Of a stretch of DNA of 20,592 bases, positions 5,884 to 13,742 are shown one piece after another. This DNA is from a virus. Numbering within the stretch: the first letter of the stretch is position 1; each line of letters opens with the position of its first letter. Both the position numbers and the translations under genes were made by a program. The notes beneath the pieces were generated by a model. The model saw only the letters and a program-made list of their open reading frames with translations, had not been told where the DNA came from and made no database searches. The stretch covers positions 1-20,592 of IMG/VR virus record IMGVR_UViG_3300006869_000146; one strand, written 5' to 3'.

Positions 5884-6114
5884 TTAGGTGTCTTGATTCT
5901 GGTTTTGAGTCTTATTTTGCTTTTTTTCCGTTTTTAATGCCTTGCGTTTTGCCTGTATTTCGTTGCGTCTGGTCGTGGCTAACCTTCTAATATCACTAAG
6001 AATAACTCGTGCTTTGCGTCCAGTTTCATCAAAACCTTTTGCTTCAAAGCGTTCCTGTGCGTTATAGTAATCCATCATTGCTTGAACAAGCAACTCATGG
6101 GTAGATTTAGGCAT
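5884..6114 (-). CDS. Small basic helical protein, 76 residues
   Basis: The ATG overlaps the end of gp46 by 8 bases (ATGCCTAA), indicating tight translational coupling. The protein is helical: a first amphipathic helix (residues ~5-25), then KARVILSDIRRLATTRRNEI, then a Lys/Gln/Asn-rich tail of about 20 residues. I recall small proteins of this pattern (RKAL.DI.KLA..RR.EI) near gp46/47 in marine T4-like phages, always of unknown function. The charge and location suggest DNA binding or an accessory role in recombination, but no motif proves it. Confidence 0.72.
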   Translation of the reverse strand: MPKSTHELLVQAMMDYYNAQERFEAKGFDETGRKARVILSDIRRLATTRRNEIQAKRKALKTEKKQNKTQNQNQDT

Positions 6115-7888
6115 TCACAACCTCCGTGTCGTTGGAATATGAAGTGAATCCGTTATCCTTAATTACCTTCAAGATGTTATTCACACGTGAAGATAGTTCA
6201 TCTTTGTGCGAAATGAGATATATGTTTTTACCACGATCTCTAGCCATCTTTTTAAGAATACCGATTGAACTTTCTACACCAGCGGCATCCAATCCGTTAT
6301 CAATAAGTTCGTCAATAAACAACAAATTAATGTTCTGATATAGACTTTCCCAAACGTCACGGAACGCCCAACTCATTGATAAAATAAGTCTATTTCGTTC
6401 TCCTCTACTGAGGTTATCAAAGTCTAAGTCACGTCCTAGTTCTGTAATTTGTACCGTTAAATCGTTCAAAAATAATACCTGATGCGGTAATCCTGTGCGT
6501 TCTAGATAGTATTGTAAACGCTTGTTAAGGAATGCCAAGTTTTGATCAATAATACGCTTACGAATAAAAGAGTCCTTGCTTGTTAACAGTTTGTACAAGA
6601 AGTCCATATGTTCCTTCATTTCAGTTAGAGCATTAATATTGTCCCAACTTACTTCTTGTAGTGCTTGTTCACGCAATTCTTTCATTTGTTCTGTATACGG
6701 ATTTAATTCTTCTTCTTTTTCACGTTTTCGATCTTCTAGACTTGCAAGATTGTTTCTATGATTATATGCTTCTTCACTGCTATCATAAAATGTTTTCGGA
6801 CATCCGTTAATATTTCCAATGTCATCTATTTTCTTTTGTACATCTTTTAACTGCAACACGATGCCGTCAATATAAGTTTGACTTTCTGTTACATCATTTT
6901 GTTTTTCAGCAAGAATTTTTCCATGTGCTTCGTCATGTAAATCCTGTCCACAAGTAAAACATTTTTTGCTTGCAATGTCTTTTAATTCTTGTTCATATTT
7001 TGAATGTGTGCGTTCGGCACGTAACAAACTACTTTCTAAACTTGCCTTTTCTTTATTAAGATTGGTAAGTTCGTTGTTTTTGTTATCCCATTCTTCTTTG
7101 TTTTTATGTGCTTGAATTTCTGCATCAATATCAACCGTAATTAATTGACTAATTGCTTTGGTTGTTCTTGCAAGTTCTTCTGCTTGATTTGCGTCCCATG
7201 CTTTTGATTTAATTTCTAAATTGTCGATTGATTCTTGTACTTTTTTGTTTGCTGTTTCAATACCTTTTATTGTTGCTTCTTCTTCACTAATAGCATCACG
7301 CACACGCTTTTGTTCATCTTTTAGACGTTCTGCTTTTTCGGATAGGATGGTGATGCCCAACAACTGCTCAATAATTTCTCTTTGATCATTGGCTTTGAGT
7401 GAAAGGAAAGGCTCAGTGTATGTGTTGAGCGCCACCAAATGCTTGAACATGGTGTGTGTCATGTTCAGTAATTGTATAATATCTTCTTGTGTTTTACGAC
7501 TGTCGCCCTGTGACTCGTCAATGTCGTCAGCAGTAACATCGATATCTTCTCTAAAAAATTTAAGAATATTTGGCTTACGTCCACGTTCGATACGATAATT
7601 TTGACCGTCTTTTTCAAACTCAACGGTAACCAACATACCTTTGCCGTTGGTTTTATTAATTAAGTTTTCTCTACGAATTTTTGTAAGTGCTTCGCCATAC
7701 AATGCATAACTTAAAGCATTTACAATGGTAGTTTTACCCGTACCGTTACGAGAACCTGCATCGTCTCCACCTAAATCTAGGTTTTCTCCTAGTACAAGTG
7801 TTAATAAGTTCTTATCAAAATCTACTGCTTGAGTTTGGTTACCCACACTCATAAAGTTTTTAACTGTTATTGTTTTGATTTTAAACAT
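6107..7888 (-). CDS. 46: gp46, SbcC/Rad50-like recombination nuclease ATPase
   Basis: This 593-residue protein is the ATPase half of the phage Mre11-Rad50-type complex, which with gp47 resects double-strand ends for recombination-dependent replication and repair. All landmarks are visible: Walker A GSRNGTGKTT (residues 45-54), a long coiled coil (~180-300), a zinc hook CFTC (310-313), the returning coil (~320-440), signature LSRGERNR (493-500), Walker B LLFIDE (522-527) followed by a D-loop NGLD (531-534), and the H-loop histidine in LISHKDE (H561). Length is close to T4 gp46 (about 560). Its ATG overlaps the gp47 stop as TAATG, giving coupled synthesis. Nothing is missing, so it should be functional. 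Confidence 0.96.
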   Translation of the reverse strand: MFKIKTITVKNFMSVGNQTQAVDFDKNLLTLVLGENLDLGGDDAGSRNGTGKTTIVNALSYALYGEALTKIRRENLINKTNGKGMLVTVEFEKDGQNYRIERGRKPNILKFFREDIDVTADDIDESQGDSRKTQEDIIQLLNMTHTMFKHLVALNTYTEPFLSLKANDQREIIEQLLGITILSEKAERLKDEQKRVRDAISEEEATIKGIETANKKVQESIDNLEIKSKAWDANQAEELARTTKAISQLITVDIDAEIQAHKNKEEWDNKNNELTNLNKEKASLESSLLRAERTHSKYEQELKDIASKKCFTCGQDLHDEAHGKILAEKQNDVTESQTYIDGIVLQLKDVQKKIDDIGNINGCPKTFYDSSEEAYNHRNNLASLEDRKREKEEELNPYTEQMKELREQALQEVSWDNINALTEMKEHMDFLYKLLTSKDSFIRKRIIDQNLAFLNKRLQYYLERTGLPHQVLFLNDLTVQITELGRDLDFDNLSRGERNRLILSMSWAFRDVWESLYQNINLLFIDELIDNGLDAAGVESSIGILKKMARDRGKNIYLISHKDELSSRVNNILKVIKDNGFTSYSNDTEVVNA

Positions 7889-8910
7889 TATAATCCTCTA
7901 TAGATATCCAACAACAGATTAGGTTTATATGTTGTGCTATCTATTTTTGTTATTTGATCTGTTACAATTTGATCCACTGATTCAAAATCAATTTCGCCTG
8001 ATTCTAGTTTGTTTATTTCGTCATCAGCATTGGTGTCAGGCAATAAACTAATTTCTCTAATATCATATTGACTTGAAAAGTTTTCTTTAATAAAATTTGC
8101 TTCTTCGTAACTGATATCAATATCGAGTGTTACTCGCAAATACAGATTTTTAGGAGAAAGTATTTCTTCCGTTTTATCTAGTAATCTGCTAAGTGGTATA
8201 GTTCTATATTTTGGACAATCCGGCCAGTCGATGAACTCGGGCTCACCTCCCCATTCTAATATCATCATACCACGCTCATCATCCCAGGCATCGGCGTAAT
8301 TGTGTGGAAAGGCATTGCCGATATAATAGATGTTTTTGCGTTGCTGACGTTTGTGGAAGTGGCCCGTGAACACCATTTCTTGGTTAGCAAAGTCGTCTGC
8401 TTTGATTTCTCCTGTATCAGGCATTTCAACCATAGCATTCATTTTGAAGTTAGGAAGTTCAAAGTGTCCAAACATATATTTGCACTTCATCTTTGCAACT
8501 TCTTTCCATTCTTCTTGCACTAACCATGGAACCAATGCAACATCATCAATGATCATTGGCTCGTTTACCACAGTAATACCTGGTACGTGTTTACCAAATA
8601 CTACACTGTGAATCTCTCGTTTGTCTTTGTAATACAAATCGTGGTTGCCTGGAAAAAAGTAAAACTTATCAAATGCCTTACCTAGTTTTTCCAGTGAACG
8701 CAAACTAGCATCCATGGTGGTTAAATTTAACGCACTTCTGTTATGATGCCAGTCGCCTGTGAATATACCTACATCACAGCCGTTTGCTTTTGCTTGTTCA
8801 ATATACCAATCGATGAATCTTTCGCAATCATCGTTGTGAATTTTTGAGTTACTTTTGAGACCGAAGTGTATATCCGTGAATACCGCGGCCTTTTTAAATA
8901 ATTGTGCCAT
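7888..8910 (-). CDS. 47: gp47, SbcD/Mre11-like recombination nuclease
   Basis: This 340-residue protein is the metallophosphoesterase half of the gp46/gp47 complex. The phosphodiesterase motifs are intact and in order: DIH (residues 13-15), GDWHH (52-56), GNHD (88-91), a histidine in FGHFE (147-151) and GHFH (183-186). Together these bind two metal ions. The C-terminal ~120 residues are the cap and Rad50-binding part. Length matches T4 gp47 (339). The ATG at 8910 is preceded by AAGGAAAGG, and a consensus sigma70-type promoter lies at 8935-8964. First gene of a leftward operon with gp46, the small basic protein and the GIY-YIG nuclease. Confidence 0.96.
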   Translation of the reverse strand: MAQLFKKAAVFTDIHFGLKSNSKIHNDDCERFIDWYIEQAKANGCDVGIFTGDWHHNRSALNLTTMDASLRSLEKLGKAFDKFYFFPGNHDLYYKDKREIHSVVFGKHVPGITVVNEPMIIDDVALVPWLVQEEWKEVAKMKCKYMFGHFELPNFKMNAMVEMPDTGEIKADDFANQEMVFTGHFHKRQQRKNIYYIGNAFPHNYADAWDDERGMMILEWGGEPEFIDWPDCPKYRTIPLSRLLDKTEEILSPKNLYLRVTLDIDISYEEANFIKENFSSQYDIREISLLPDTNADDEINKLESGEIDFESVDQIVTDQITKIDSTTYKPNLLLDIYRGL

Positions 8911-8934
8911 GCCTTTCCTTATACTAATCTCTAT

Positions 8935-8964
8935 ATTATACGAGATTTTAGTTTAGTTTGTCAA
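8935..8964 (-). promoter_or_regulatory. Consensus sigma70-type promoter for gp47-gp46
   Basis: Reading left, TTGACA (8964-8959) and TATAAT (8940-8935) are both perfect, separated by 18 bp. Initiation is expected near 8928, with the ribosome site AAGGAAAGG following. The -35 begins two bases beyond the gp55 stop, so the operon can be expressed early and independently of gp55. Confidence 0.85.
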
Positions 8965-8965
8965 C

Positions 8966-9820
8966 CTAATAATCTGCTTTTGGACGTCTAATACTCTTGT
9001 AAAATTCTGCCAATTTTTCTTTATCCTCTCTAAACACTTCTTGATTCTGTCTTGTGAAAGAAGGATTAAGACCATTTTCTTGTAGAATGTCGTCTCTAAT
9101 ATTTTGATTTTTCTTTTCTATGTTTAGTACCCGTGTAAACGAGTTTGTAACAGCCGCCGTGTAATACGCAAACGGGTTTTCACTTTTGCTTTCGTCAAAC
9201 TGTAAACCAATTTGCGACAGTTGTAGCACAGCCTGTGCTCGCATTTCGTCGTTGTATGTGTATCCACGCCAGTTGCTTCTTGTTCCATAACGATCAGCAA
9301 GTTTTAAGAACATGCGTCCTAGTTCTTCCGAAATACGACCGTGATCCTTGCTAAAATAGCCGTTGTGTACTCCACCTTTCCAGTGGCTCTTACCAACACA
9401 AATTAAGTTGTCCTTTGCATCATACTTCCAATGTTGAAAAGGAGGAAAGTTGCAACGTTCATGTTCATCTGCTACTGTTTTGGTTTTGCGTTTACGCCCA
9501 GGTGCTAGTGGAATATGATCAAACGTCATGATTCTAAAAATCAAATCAGTTTTGTCAATTTTACGCCAATCCGGTGTAACATCCGCTAGTTTTGTCTTTT
9601 TATCGCCTGATTCACGTGCTTGCTCGTATGCTTGTTTACCGATACGTTCTGCACGATTACGCTTTGCTTCTGCTACTGTTAGTCTGTTAACTTTGTCTAA
9701 ATTTGCTAAAATGATATCATATGTCGCATACTCGTCGTCAGCATACGAACTAAAACTGTTCTTACTTTTATGGATCTGTTTAAGCAGATCTCTGTTATTC
9801 AAATATTTTACTTTTCTCAT
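8966..9820 (-). CDS. 55: gp55, late-transcription sigma factor
   Basis: A highly diverged sigma70-family factor that directs host core polymerase to TATAAATA late promoters. The recognisable part is sigma region 2, residues ~163-243: 'RMFLKLADRYGTRSNWRGYT', then DEMRAQAVLQL, FDESKSENPFAYY and the basic KK near 237. This matches T4 gp55's NW..YS/NPFAYFT pattern. At 284 residues it is longer than T4 gp55 (185), with an extra N-terminal ~130 residues including a basic PGRKRKTKT segment. I start it at 9820 rather than at the ATG at 9832: GGAG at 9830-9827 lies six bases before the 9820 ATG, and the 9832 ATG overlaps that ribosome site. It has its own sigma70-type promoter at 9844-9872. The late boxes found in this window are its predicted targets. 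Confidence 0.88.
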   Translation of the reverse strand: MRKVKYLNNRDLLKQIHKSKNSFSSYADDEYATYDIILANLDKVNRLTVAEAKRNRAERIGKQAYEQARESGDKKTKLADVTPDWRKIDKTDLIFRIMTFDHIPLAPGRKRKTKTVADEHERCNFPPFQHWKYDAKDNLICVGKSHWKGGVHNGYFSKDHGRISEELGRMFLKLADRYGTRSNWRGYTYNDEMRAQAVLQLSQIGLQFDESKSENPFAYYTAAVTNSFTRVLNIEKKNQNIRDDILQENGLNPSFTRQNQEVFREDKEKLAEFYKSIRRPKADY

Positions 9821-9843
9821 GAGAGTCTCCATGTATAAGTAGT

Positions 9844-9872
9844 ATTATAAACTACGTAGTTAAAAATTGCAA
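9844..9872 (-). promoter_or_regulatory. Sigma70-type promoter for gp55
   Basis: Reading left, TTGCAA (9872-9867; 4 of 6 to TTGACA) and TATAAT (9849-9844; perfect) are spaced by exactly 17 bp. Initiation is expected near 9837, upstream of the preferred ATG at 9820. The spacer carries a 12-bp palindrome (9850-9861), and the -35 overlaps the rightward late box at 9871-9878. Confidence 0.78.
9850..9861. repeat. Perfect 12-bp palindrome in the gp55 promoter spacer
   Basis: AACTACGTAGTT is a perfect palindrome located wholly between the -10 and -35 elements of the gp55 promoter. A dimeric regulator bound there would block the promoter, so it is a candidate operator. No regulator gene was identified in the window. 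Confidence 0.55.
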
Positions 9873-9878
9873 TAAATA
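9871..9878 (+). promoter_or_regulatory. Late promoter box (AATAAATA) for the baseplate operon
   Basis: AATAAATA matches 7 of 8 positions of TATAAATA and fits the NATAAATA form described for late promoters of cyanophage Syn9. Transcription would begin near 9884, before the AGGAG at 9890-9894 and the ATG at 9905. The first two bases are shared with the gp55 gene's -35 element. Confidence 0.65.
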
Positions 9879-9904
9879 TTGTTACCAAAAGGAGCCAAAA
9901 TAAT

Positions 9905-10750
9905 ATGCCAGATAAAGATGATTGGTGGAAAACAAATTCCAACCGTTCAAAAGATGCCGCAAAGCAAGGAGCCAAGGATACCAGCACGTCTTCGGGTCTT
10001 AATGGTTTTGGTACCAATCTTGTAAAAAATTTAAAAAATGCAACCGGGTTAGGCGGAGCATTTGAAAGGCTTGGCGAAAAACTAGGCAAAGGTGGAAAAG
10101 AACCTGCTAAAGAAGAACCATTGAAACAGTTTTGGCAAGAAGGTGGAAAAGCATATGAACGTGATCCTCGTATCAAAATAAGAATTCCCAGAAATTATTT
10201 ACAGGGTCCTGCAAGGCATCTAGCAGATGTAGAAGATAATGCAGTTGTTTTCCCCTTTACTCCACAAATAGTTGTACAAACAAGGGCAAATTATAATGGA
10301 TTAAACCCTGTGCATAGTAATTATACATTTTATTCATATCAGAACTCACAACTGGAGGCAATATCAATTGTTGGAACATTTTCAGCACAAAGTTTAGCCG
10401 ATGGTAGATATATGCTTGGTGCAATTCATGCATTGAGATCTGTTACTAAAATGAGTTTTGGGTCAAGTGGTAATTCAGGTGCACCACCCCCTGTGTGTAG
10501 ACTAGACGGTTATGGTGCATACCAATTTAATAACATGCCTGTGGTAATCAGTAGTTTCTTTTACACTCTAAATGAAGACGTTGATTACATACAAATTACA
10601 GACGAAGCAAGCGGAAAAGCAACAAATGTACCAACAAGAGCAGAATTTACTATTGAATGCTTACCAGCATTTTCAAGAAGAGATCAGGCTCAGTTTACTA
10701 TTGAAAAATTTATAACAGGTTCTGAAACAGAATCTAAAGGAATGATCTAA
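9905..10750 (+). CDS. gp48/gp54-like tail tube cap or tube initiator
   Basis: A 281-residue protein. The N-terminal ~90 residues are polar, Gly/Lys-rich and probably extended. From ~100 a beta-rich domain begins (FPFTPQIVVQTRANYN, then LADGRYMLGAIHALRSVT, FNNMPVVISSFFYTLNEDVDYI), which looks like a tail-tube (gp19-type) fold. In T4, gp48 and gp54 sit on top of the baseplate hub and start tube polymerisation. Their order next to gp53 and the hub gene agrees. I cannot decide between gp48 and gp54, and only one such protein is visible. AGGAG lies ten bases before the ATG. Its stop overlaps the gp53 start as TAATG. Confidence 0.75.
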   Translation: MPDKDDWWKTNSNRSKDAAKQGAKDTSTSSGLNGFGTNLVKNLKNATGLGGAFERLGEKLGKGGKEPAKEEPLKQFWQEGGKAYERDPRIKIRIPRNYLQGPARHLADVEDNAVVFPFTPQIVVQTRANYNGLNPVHSNYTFYSYQNSQLEAISIVGTFSAQSLADGRYMLGAIHALRSVTKMSFGSSGNSGAPPPVCRLDGYGAYQFNNMPVVISSFFYTLNEDVDYIQITDEASGKATNVPTRAEFTIECLPAFSRRDQAQFTIEKFITGSETESKGMI

Positions 10751-11052
10751 TGTCAATATATTCAAAAACAAGTTTATATGGGTCAACATTGCAGGAGAAT
10801 CAACAATTAGATATTTTAAATTACAGAAAGATTCCTGAACTTACTGATGACGTATTATATGAAATAAGACCACAATATAATTATAGACCTGATTTACTAG
10901 CAAGTGATTTATATGATGATCCTAATTTATGGTGGGTTTTTAAATCAAGAAATCCAAGTGTGCTAGAAGATCCTATTTTTGATTTTGTTTCAGGAGTTAA
11001 CATTTATATCCCCACAGAAGATACAATAAGAGCCGTCATCGGAGGAGCATAA
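10750..11052 (+). CDS. 53: gp53-like baseplate wedge protein
   Basis: A 100-residue version of the gp53 family (T4 gp53 is 196 residues). The core 'YEIRPQYNYRPDLLASDLYD' followed by WWVFKSRNPSVLEDPIFDF and GVNIYIP is the LysM-like family signature: a strand, the 'L..DLYDDPNLWW' helix, and the 'D.F..G..IYIP' strand. In T4, gp53 joins neighbouring wedges around the hub. The N-terminus is short, so a minimal form is likely. It is coupled to the preceding gene through TAATG and followed two bases later by the next ATG. The GGAGGA ribosome site for that gene lies within the end of this one. Confidence 0.85.
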   Translation: MSIYSKTSLYGSTLQENQQLDILNYRKIPELTDDVLYEIRPQYNYRPDLLASDLYDDPNLWWVFKSRNPSVLEDPIFDFVSGVNIYIPTEDTIRAVIGGA

Positions 11053-11053
11053 T

Positions 11054-13729
11054 ATGGCAAACACTGAATCATGGGATTGGACCAGATTTTATCCTGGTGT
11101 AAAAGGTCGCCATAACGTACTTCACGATTATAATCTTTACAACTATAATTTTGCACTAGTAGCATTATCTGCGAATCAACTCGAAAATCCCGACAGTTAT
11201 AAAAATCAAATTTTTACCAATGGAAAAGAAAATCCAGGATTTTATGTTGTTGCTAGATCCGGCGGATATGGTAGAGATAACAGTACCGGAGGATACAAAC
11301 AATCAGGTGGGTCTCGAGATAAAGATATTTTCATACAAACTGTTCGTTTTGAAACAGTGTGTGGAATAAACAGCATGGGTAACAGTAACCTAACCAGAGG
11401 AACAATGACTTTTGTTGAACCGTTTGGTGTTGCTGGACTGTATGAAGAATTATTTGCCGCCGCAAAATTTGCAAAACACGAGAATTATATTAGAGCACCG
11501 TTTTTATTAGTGGTAACATTTGTAGGTAGAACTGTTGACGGAGATGCTGTTATTCCTGAAAAGACAACTAGACATATTCCTATAATGTTTACAAAAAGTG
11601 ACATGACTGTTACGGAAGCAGGTGCAGAATATAATGCAGAATTTGTAGCATACAATGCGATGGGAGGATCAAATATAAATCAAACACTATGGGATGATGT
11701 CGAAGGAAGAACGAGAGAGACTGAAACAGTAGAAAGTGTTTTGACTCATTTGTTTTATCAACAAAATGAAAAATATGAAAAGATGATAACAAAAACTCAG
11801 GAATCTGAACAAGCCAAAGGTAAAAATGCGTCAGCCTTTGTGGCAGAGAGAATTGATAAAGCAAGAGAAATAAGAGGGCAATCAGGCAAGGGGTCAGAAG
11901 TACCAATTGATGCTTTTGTTCCTGAAAAATGGTGTATTTGGTTTGCACAAGATTATTCATCGTTCCCTCCAACGGTGGGTCCGGGCACCAAGATGACTTA
12001 CAAAGATTGGAAGACAAAAGCAGAATTTATAATTGACACAGAAAAATCTACTCCCGGAAGTAGCAGTGCTCCTTTTACTAACAAATTTGCAGAAGCAAAC
12101 TTTGACACAGACTCGGGTTTTATACCAACACCAGGTCTAAAAATTAAAGATTTTGATAAATCAGTTGATGACGAAACAGACAAAATAAAAGCGGAGCAAG
12201 ACAAAATTAAAACCGCACAAGGTGTTCTTACTGGTACAATAAATGCGTACAAGGCTACAAAAAAATCGTTAGTAGCAACAGCAAAATTATATATTACAAT
12301 TCCAGAAGAAAAGAAATCAAGTTCTCCTGATATTAAAGCAACGTCGGCACCAAAATTTCTAATAGAAGAAACGACCAAGCAAACACAAGAACTAGAAAAA
12401 ATTGCAACATCTGTTGCTTTAACTCCGCCAACGGTGCAATACGTTAAGGATGATCAACCACCTGCAAATACTACTCCGACCACAAAGGATACCCCAACTG
12501 TTGCAACATTGATGGCTAAAATTACAGAATTAGATGGAGAAATTAAAAAACAAGCAGGAGAGATTAAAAAAGCACAAGAAGCCATTGAGGCTAGTAGCAA
12601 AACGGTTGGAACACTTAAAGCCACACCATATACACTGTTTGGTGAAAAGGCAAGTCCATGGAGTTTCAAAAAAGGATTTAACTTATCAAACGCAATCCAT
12701 CTTCTAATAGCAAATTCATCCTATATGAAATTGTTTACAGATGCAGGCAAAGTAAATGAAATAGCACAGAGCGAATATATACCTTGGTATAAAATTGATA
12801 TCGTACCGAGAATAATAGCATTTGATGTTGTAAAAATGGATTTTGCTTATGAATATCATTTTATTGTTTCCCCTTATGATATACATTATAGTAAATTTCC
12901 TGGACTTCAAATTATTTTTTCAACAAGAAAATTAAGAGAAAGAGCAGTAAGAGAATACAACTATACCTACACAGGAAAAAATTTAGATGTTTTAAGATTT
13001 GATGTTAGATACAACAATTTGTTCTTTACACCGATGTTACTAGTTCCGCCGGAAGAAGAAGCAAGTTCATCAACGGAAAATGCAGTAAAAACAAATAATG
13101 CTTTTATGCCTAAAACTATGTACCAAGATGCAATCAACAACCTACAGAATGGTGTTTCAAATTATTTAGGCGCTTCGGGTGGCTTGCCGTCACAGATGAT
13201 TGAAAAAAGTCAATATAGAAGAACACAGGTTACTAACAGGGCACAAATTGCTCAAACCCTGCAGGATTTTCTTTATAATCCACCAGCAGAGCAAGCATTA
13301 ATTAGAGCAGAGATTACTATAATAGGCGACCCTGTTTACATAATAGGAAGCGGAATAACTGAAAGACCAAAATTAAATTCAACCGATCCTATAGTTGAAG
13401 ATACGGGAGAAATGAATACATTTACCAGAGAGCCTGATATAGTTTTTAGTCTAAGGTACCCTGACGATATTCCTACTGCTTCAGAACTTGAACAGGGGGT
13501 TGACGTACAACAACGAATTAAAGAAGGAGGCCTAAGCGGTCTTTATCAAGTTGTAAAAATTGAAAATATGTTTGAAGAAGGAACATTTACACAAACAATA
13601 CATGGTTTAAGAAGACCAAATCAAGAAAAAGATTATGAGAATCCGGGTCGTAGGACCTTCTTAAAAACAGACGGTTCAGACAATAAGGATTATAAAGCAA
13701 ATAACGAGTGGTCAAACAGAGGAAGATAA
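11054..13729 (+). CDS. Large baseplate hub protein, probable gp27 counterpart
   Basis: An 891-residue protein in the place where a hub protein is expected, before the spike gene. The N-terminal ~200 residues are beta-rich (TRGTMTFVEPFGVAGLYEEL, then RHIPIMFTKSDMTV), consistent with a first tube-like domain. A polar, Lys/Glu/Thr-rich middle (~225-520) contains two helical coiled-coil-like stretches (~366-400, ~483-520). A second folded part (~540-650) leads to a C-terminal hub-like domain (~744-870) with IIGDPVYIIGSG, IVFSLRYPDD, and LSGLYQVVKIEN followed by the 'F.QTIHGLRRP' pattern typical of gp27/gpD-type hub proteins. T4 gp27 is 391 residues, so this version is more than double, mostly through the central insert. 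Strong GGAGGA ribosome site. Hub role inferred. Confidence 0.65.
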   Translation: MANTESWDWTRFYPGVKGRHNVLHDYNLYNYNFALVALSANQLENPDSYKNQIFTNGKENPGFYVVARSGGYGRDNSTGGYKQSGGSRDKDIFIQTVRFETVCGINSMGNSNLTRGTMTFVEPFGVAGLYEELFAAAKFAKHENYIRAPFLLVVTFVGRTVDGDAVIPEKTTRHIPIMFTKSDMTVTEAGAEYNAEFVAYNAMGGSNINQTLWDDVEGRTRETETVESVLTHLFYQQNEKYEKMITKTQESEQAKGKNASAFVAERIDKAREIRGQSGKGSEVPIDAFVPEKWCIWFAQDYSSFPPTVGPGTKMTYKDWKTKAEFIIDTEKSTPGSSSAPFTNKFAEANFDTDSGFIPTPGLKIKDFDKSVDDETDKIKAEQDKIKTAQGVLTGTINAYKATKKSLVATAKLYITIPEEKKSSSPDIKATSAPKFLIEETTKQTQELEKIATSVALTPPTVQYVKDDQPPANTTPTTKDTPTVATLMAKITELDGEIKKQAGEIKKAQEAIEASSKTVGTLKATPYTLFGEKASPWSFKKGFNLSNAIHLLIANSSYMKLFTDAGKVNEIAQSEYIPWYKIDIVPRIIAFDVVKMDFAYEYHFIVSPYDIHYSKFPGLQIIFSTRKLRERAVREYNYTYTGKNLDVLRFDVRYNNLFFTPMLLVPPEEEASSSTENAVKTNNAFMPKTMYQDAINNLQNGVSNYLGASGGLPSQMIEKSQYRRTQVTNRAQIAQTLQDFLYNPPAEQALIRAEITIIGDPVYIIGSGITERPKLNSTDPIVEDTGEMNTFTREPDIVFSLRYPDDIPTASELEQGVDVQQRIKEGGLSGLYQVVKIENMFEEGTFTQTIHGLRRPNQEKDYENPGRRTFLKTDGSDNKDYKANNEWSNRGR

Positions 13730-13742
13730 TAGGAGAAGCAAG

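Noticed and set aside
9817-10176. Minus-strand 119-codon ORF across the gp55/gp48 gap
   Set aside because: It is antisense to the N-terminus of the gp48/54-like gene and crosses both promoters. No ribosome site or family likeness.
12166-12600. Coiled-coil middle of the hub protein as a tape measure
   Set aside because: The stretch is too short to span a tail, lies between folded hub-like domains, and a much better tape measure candidate is at 1-2286.
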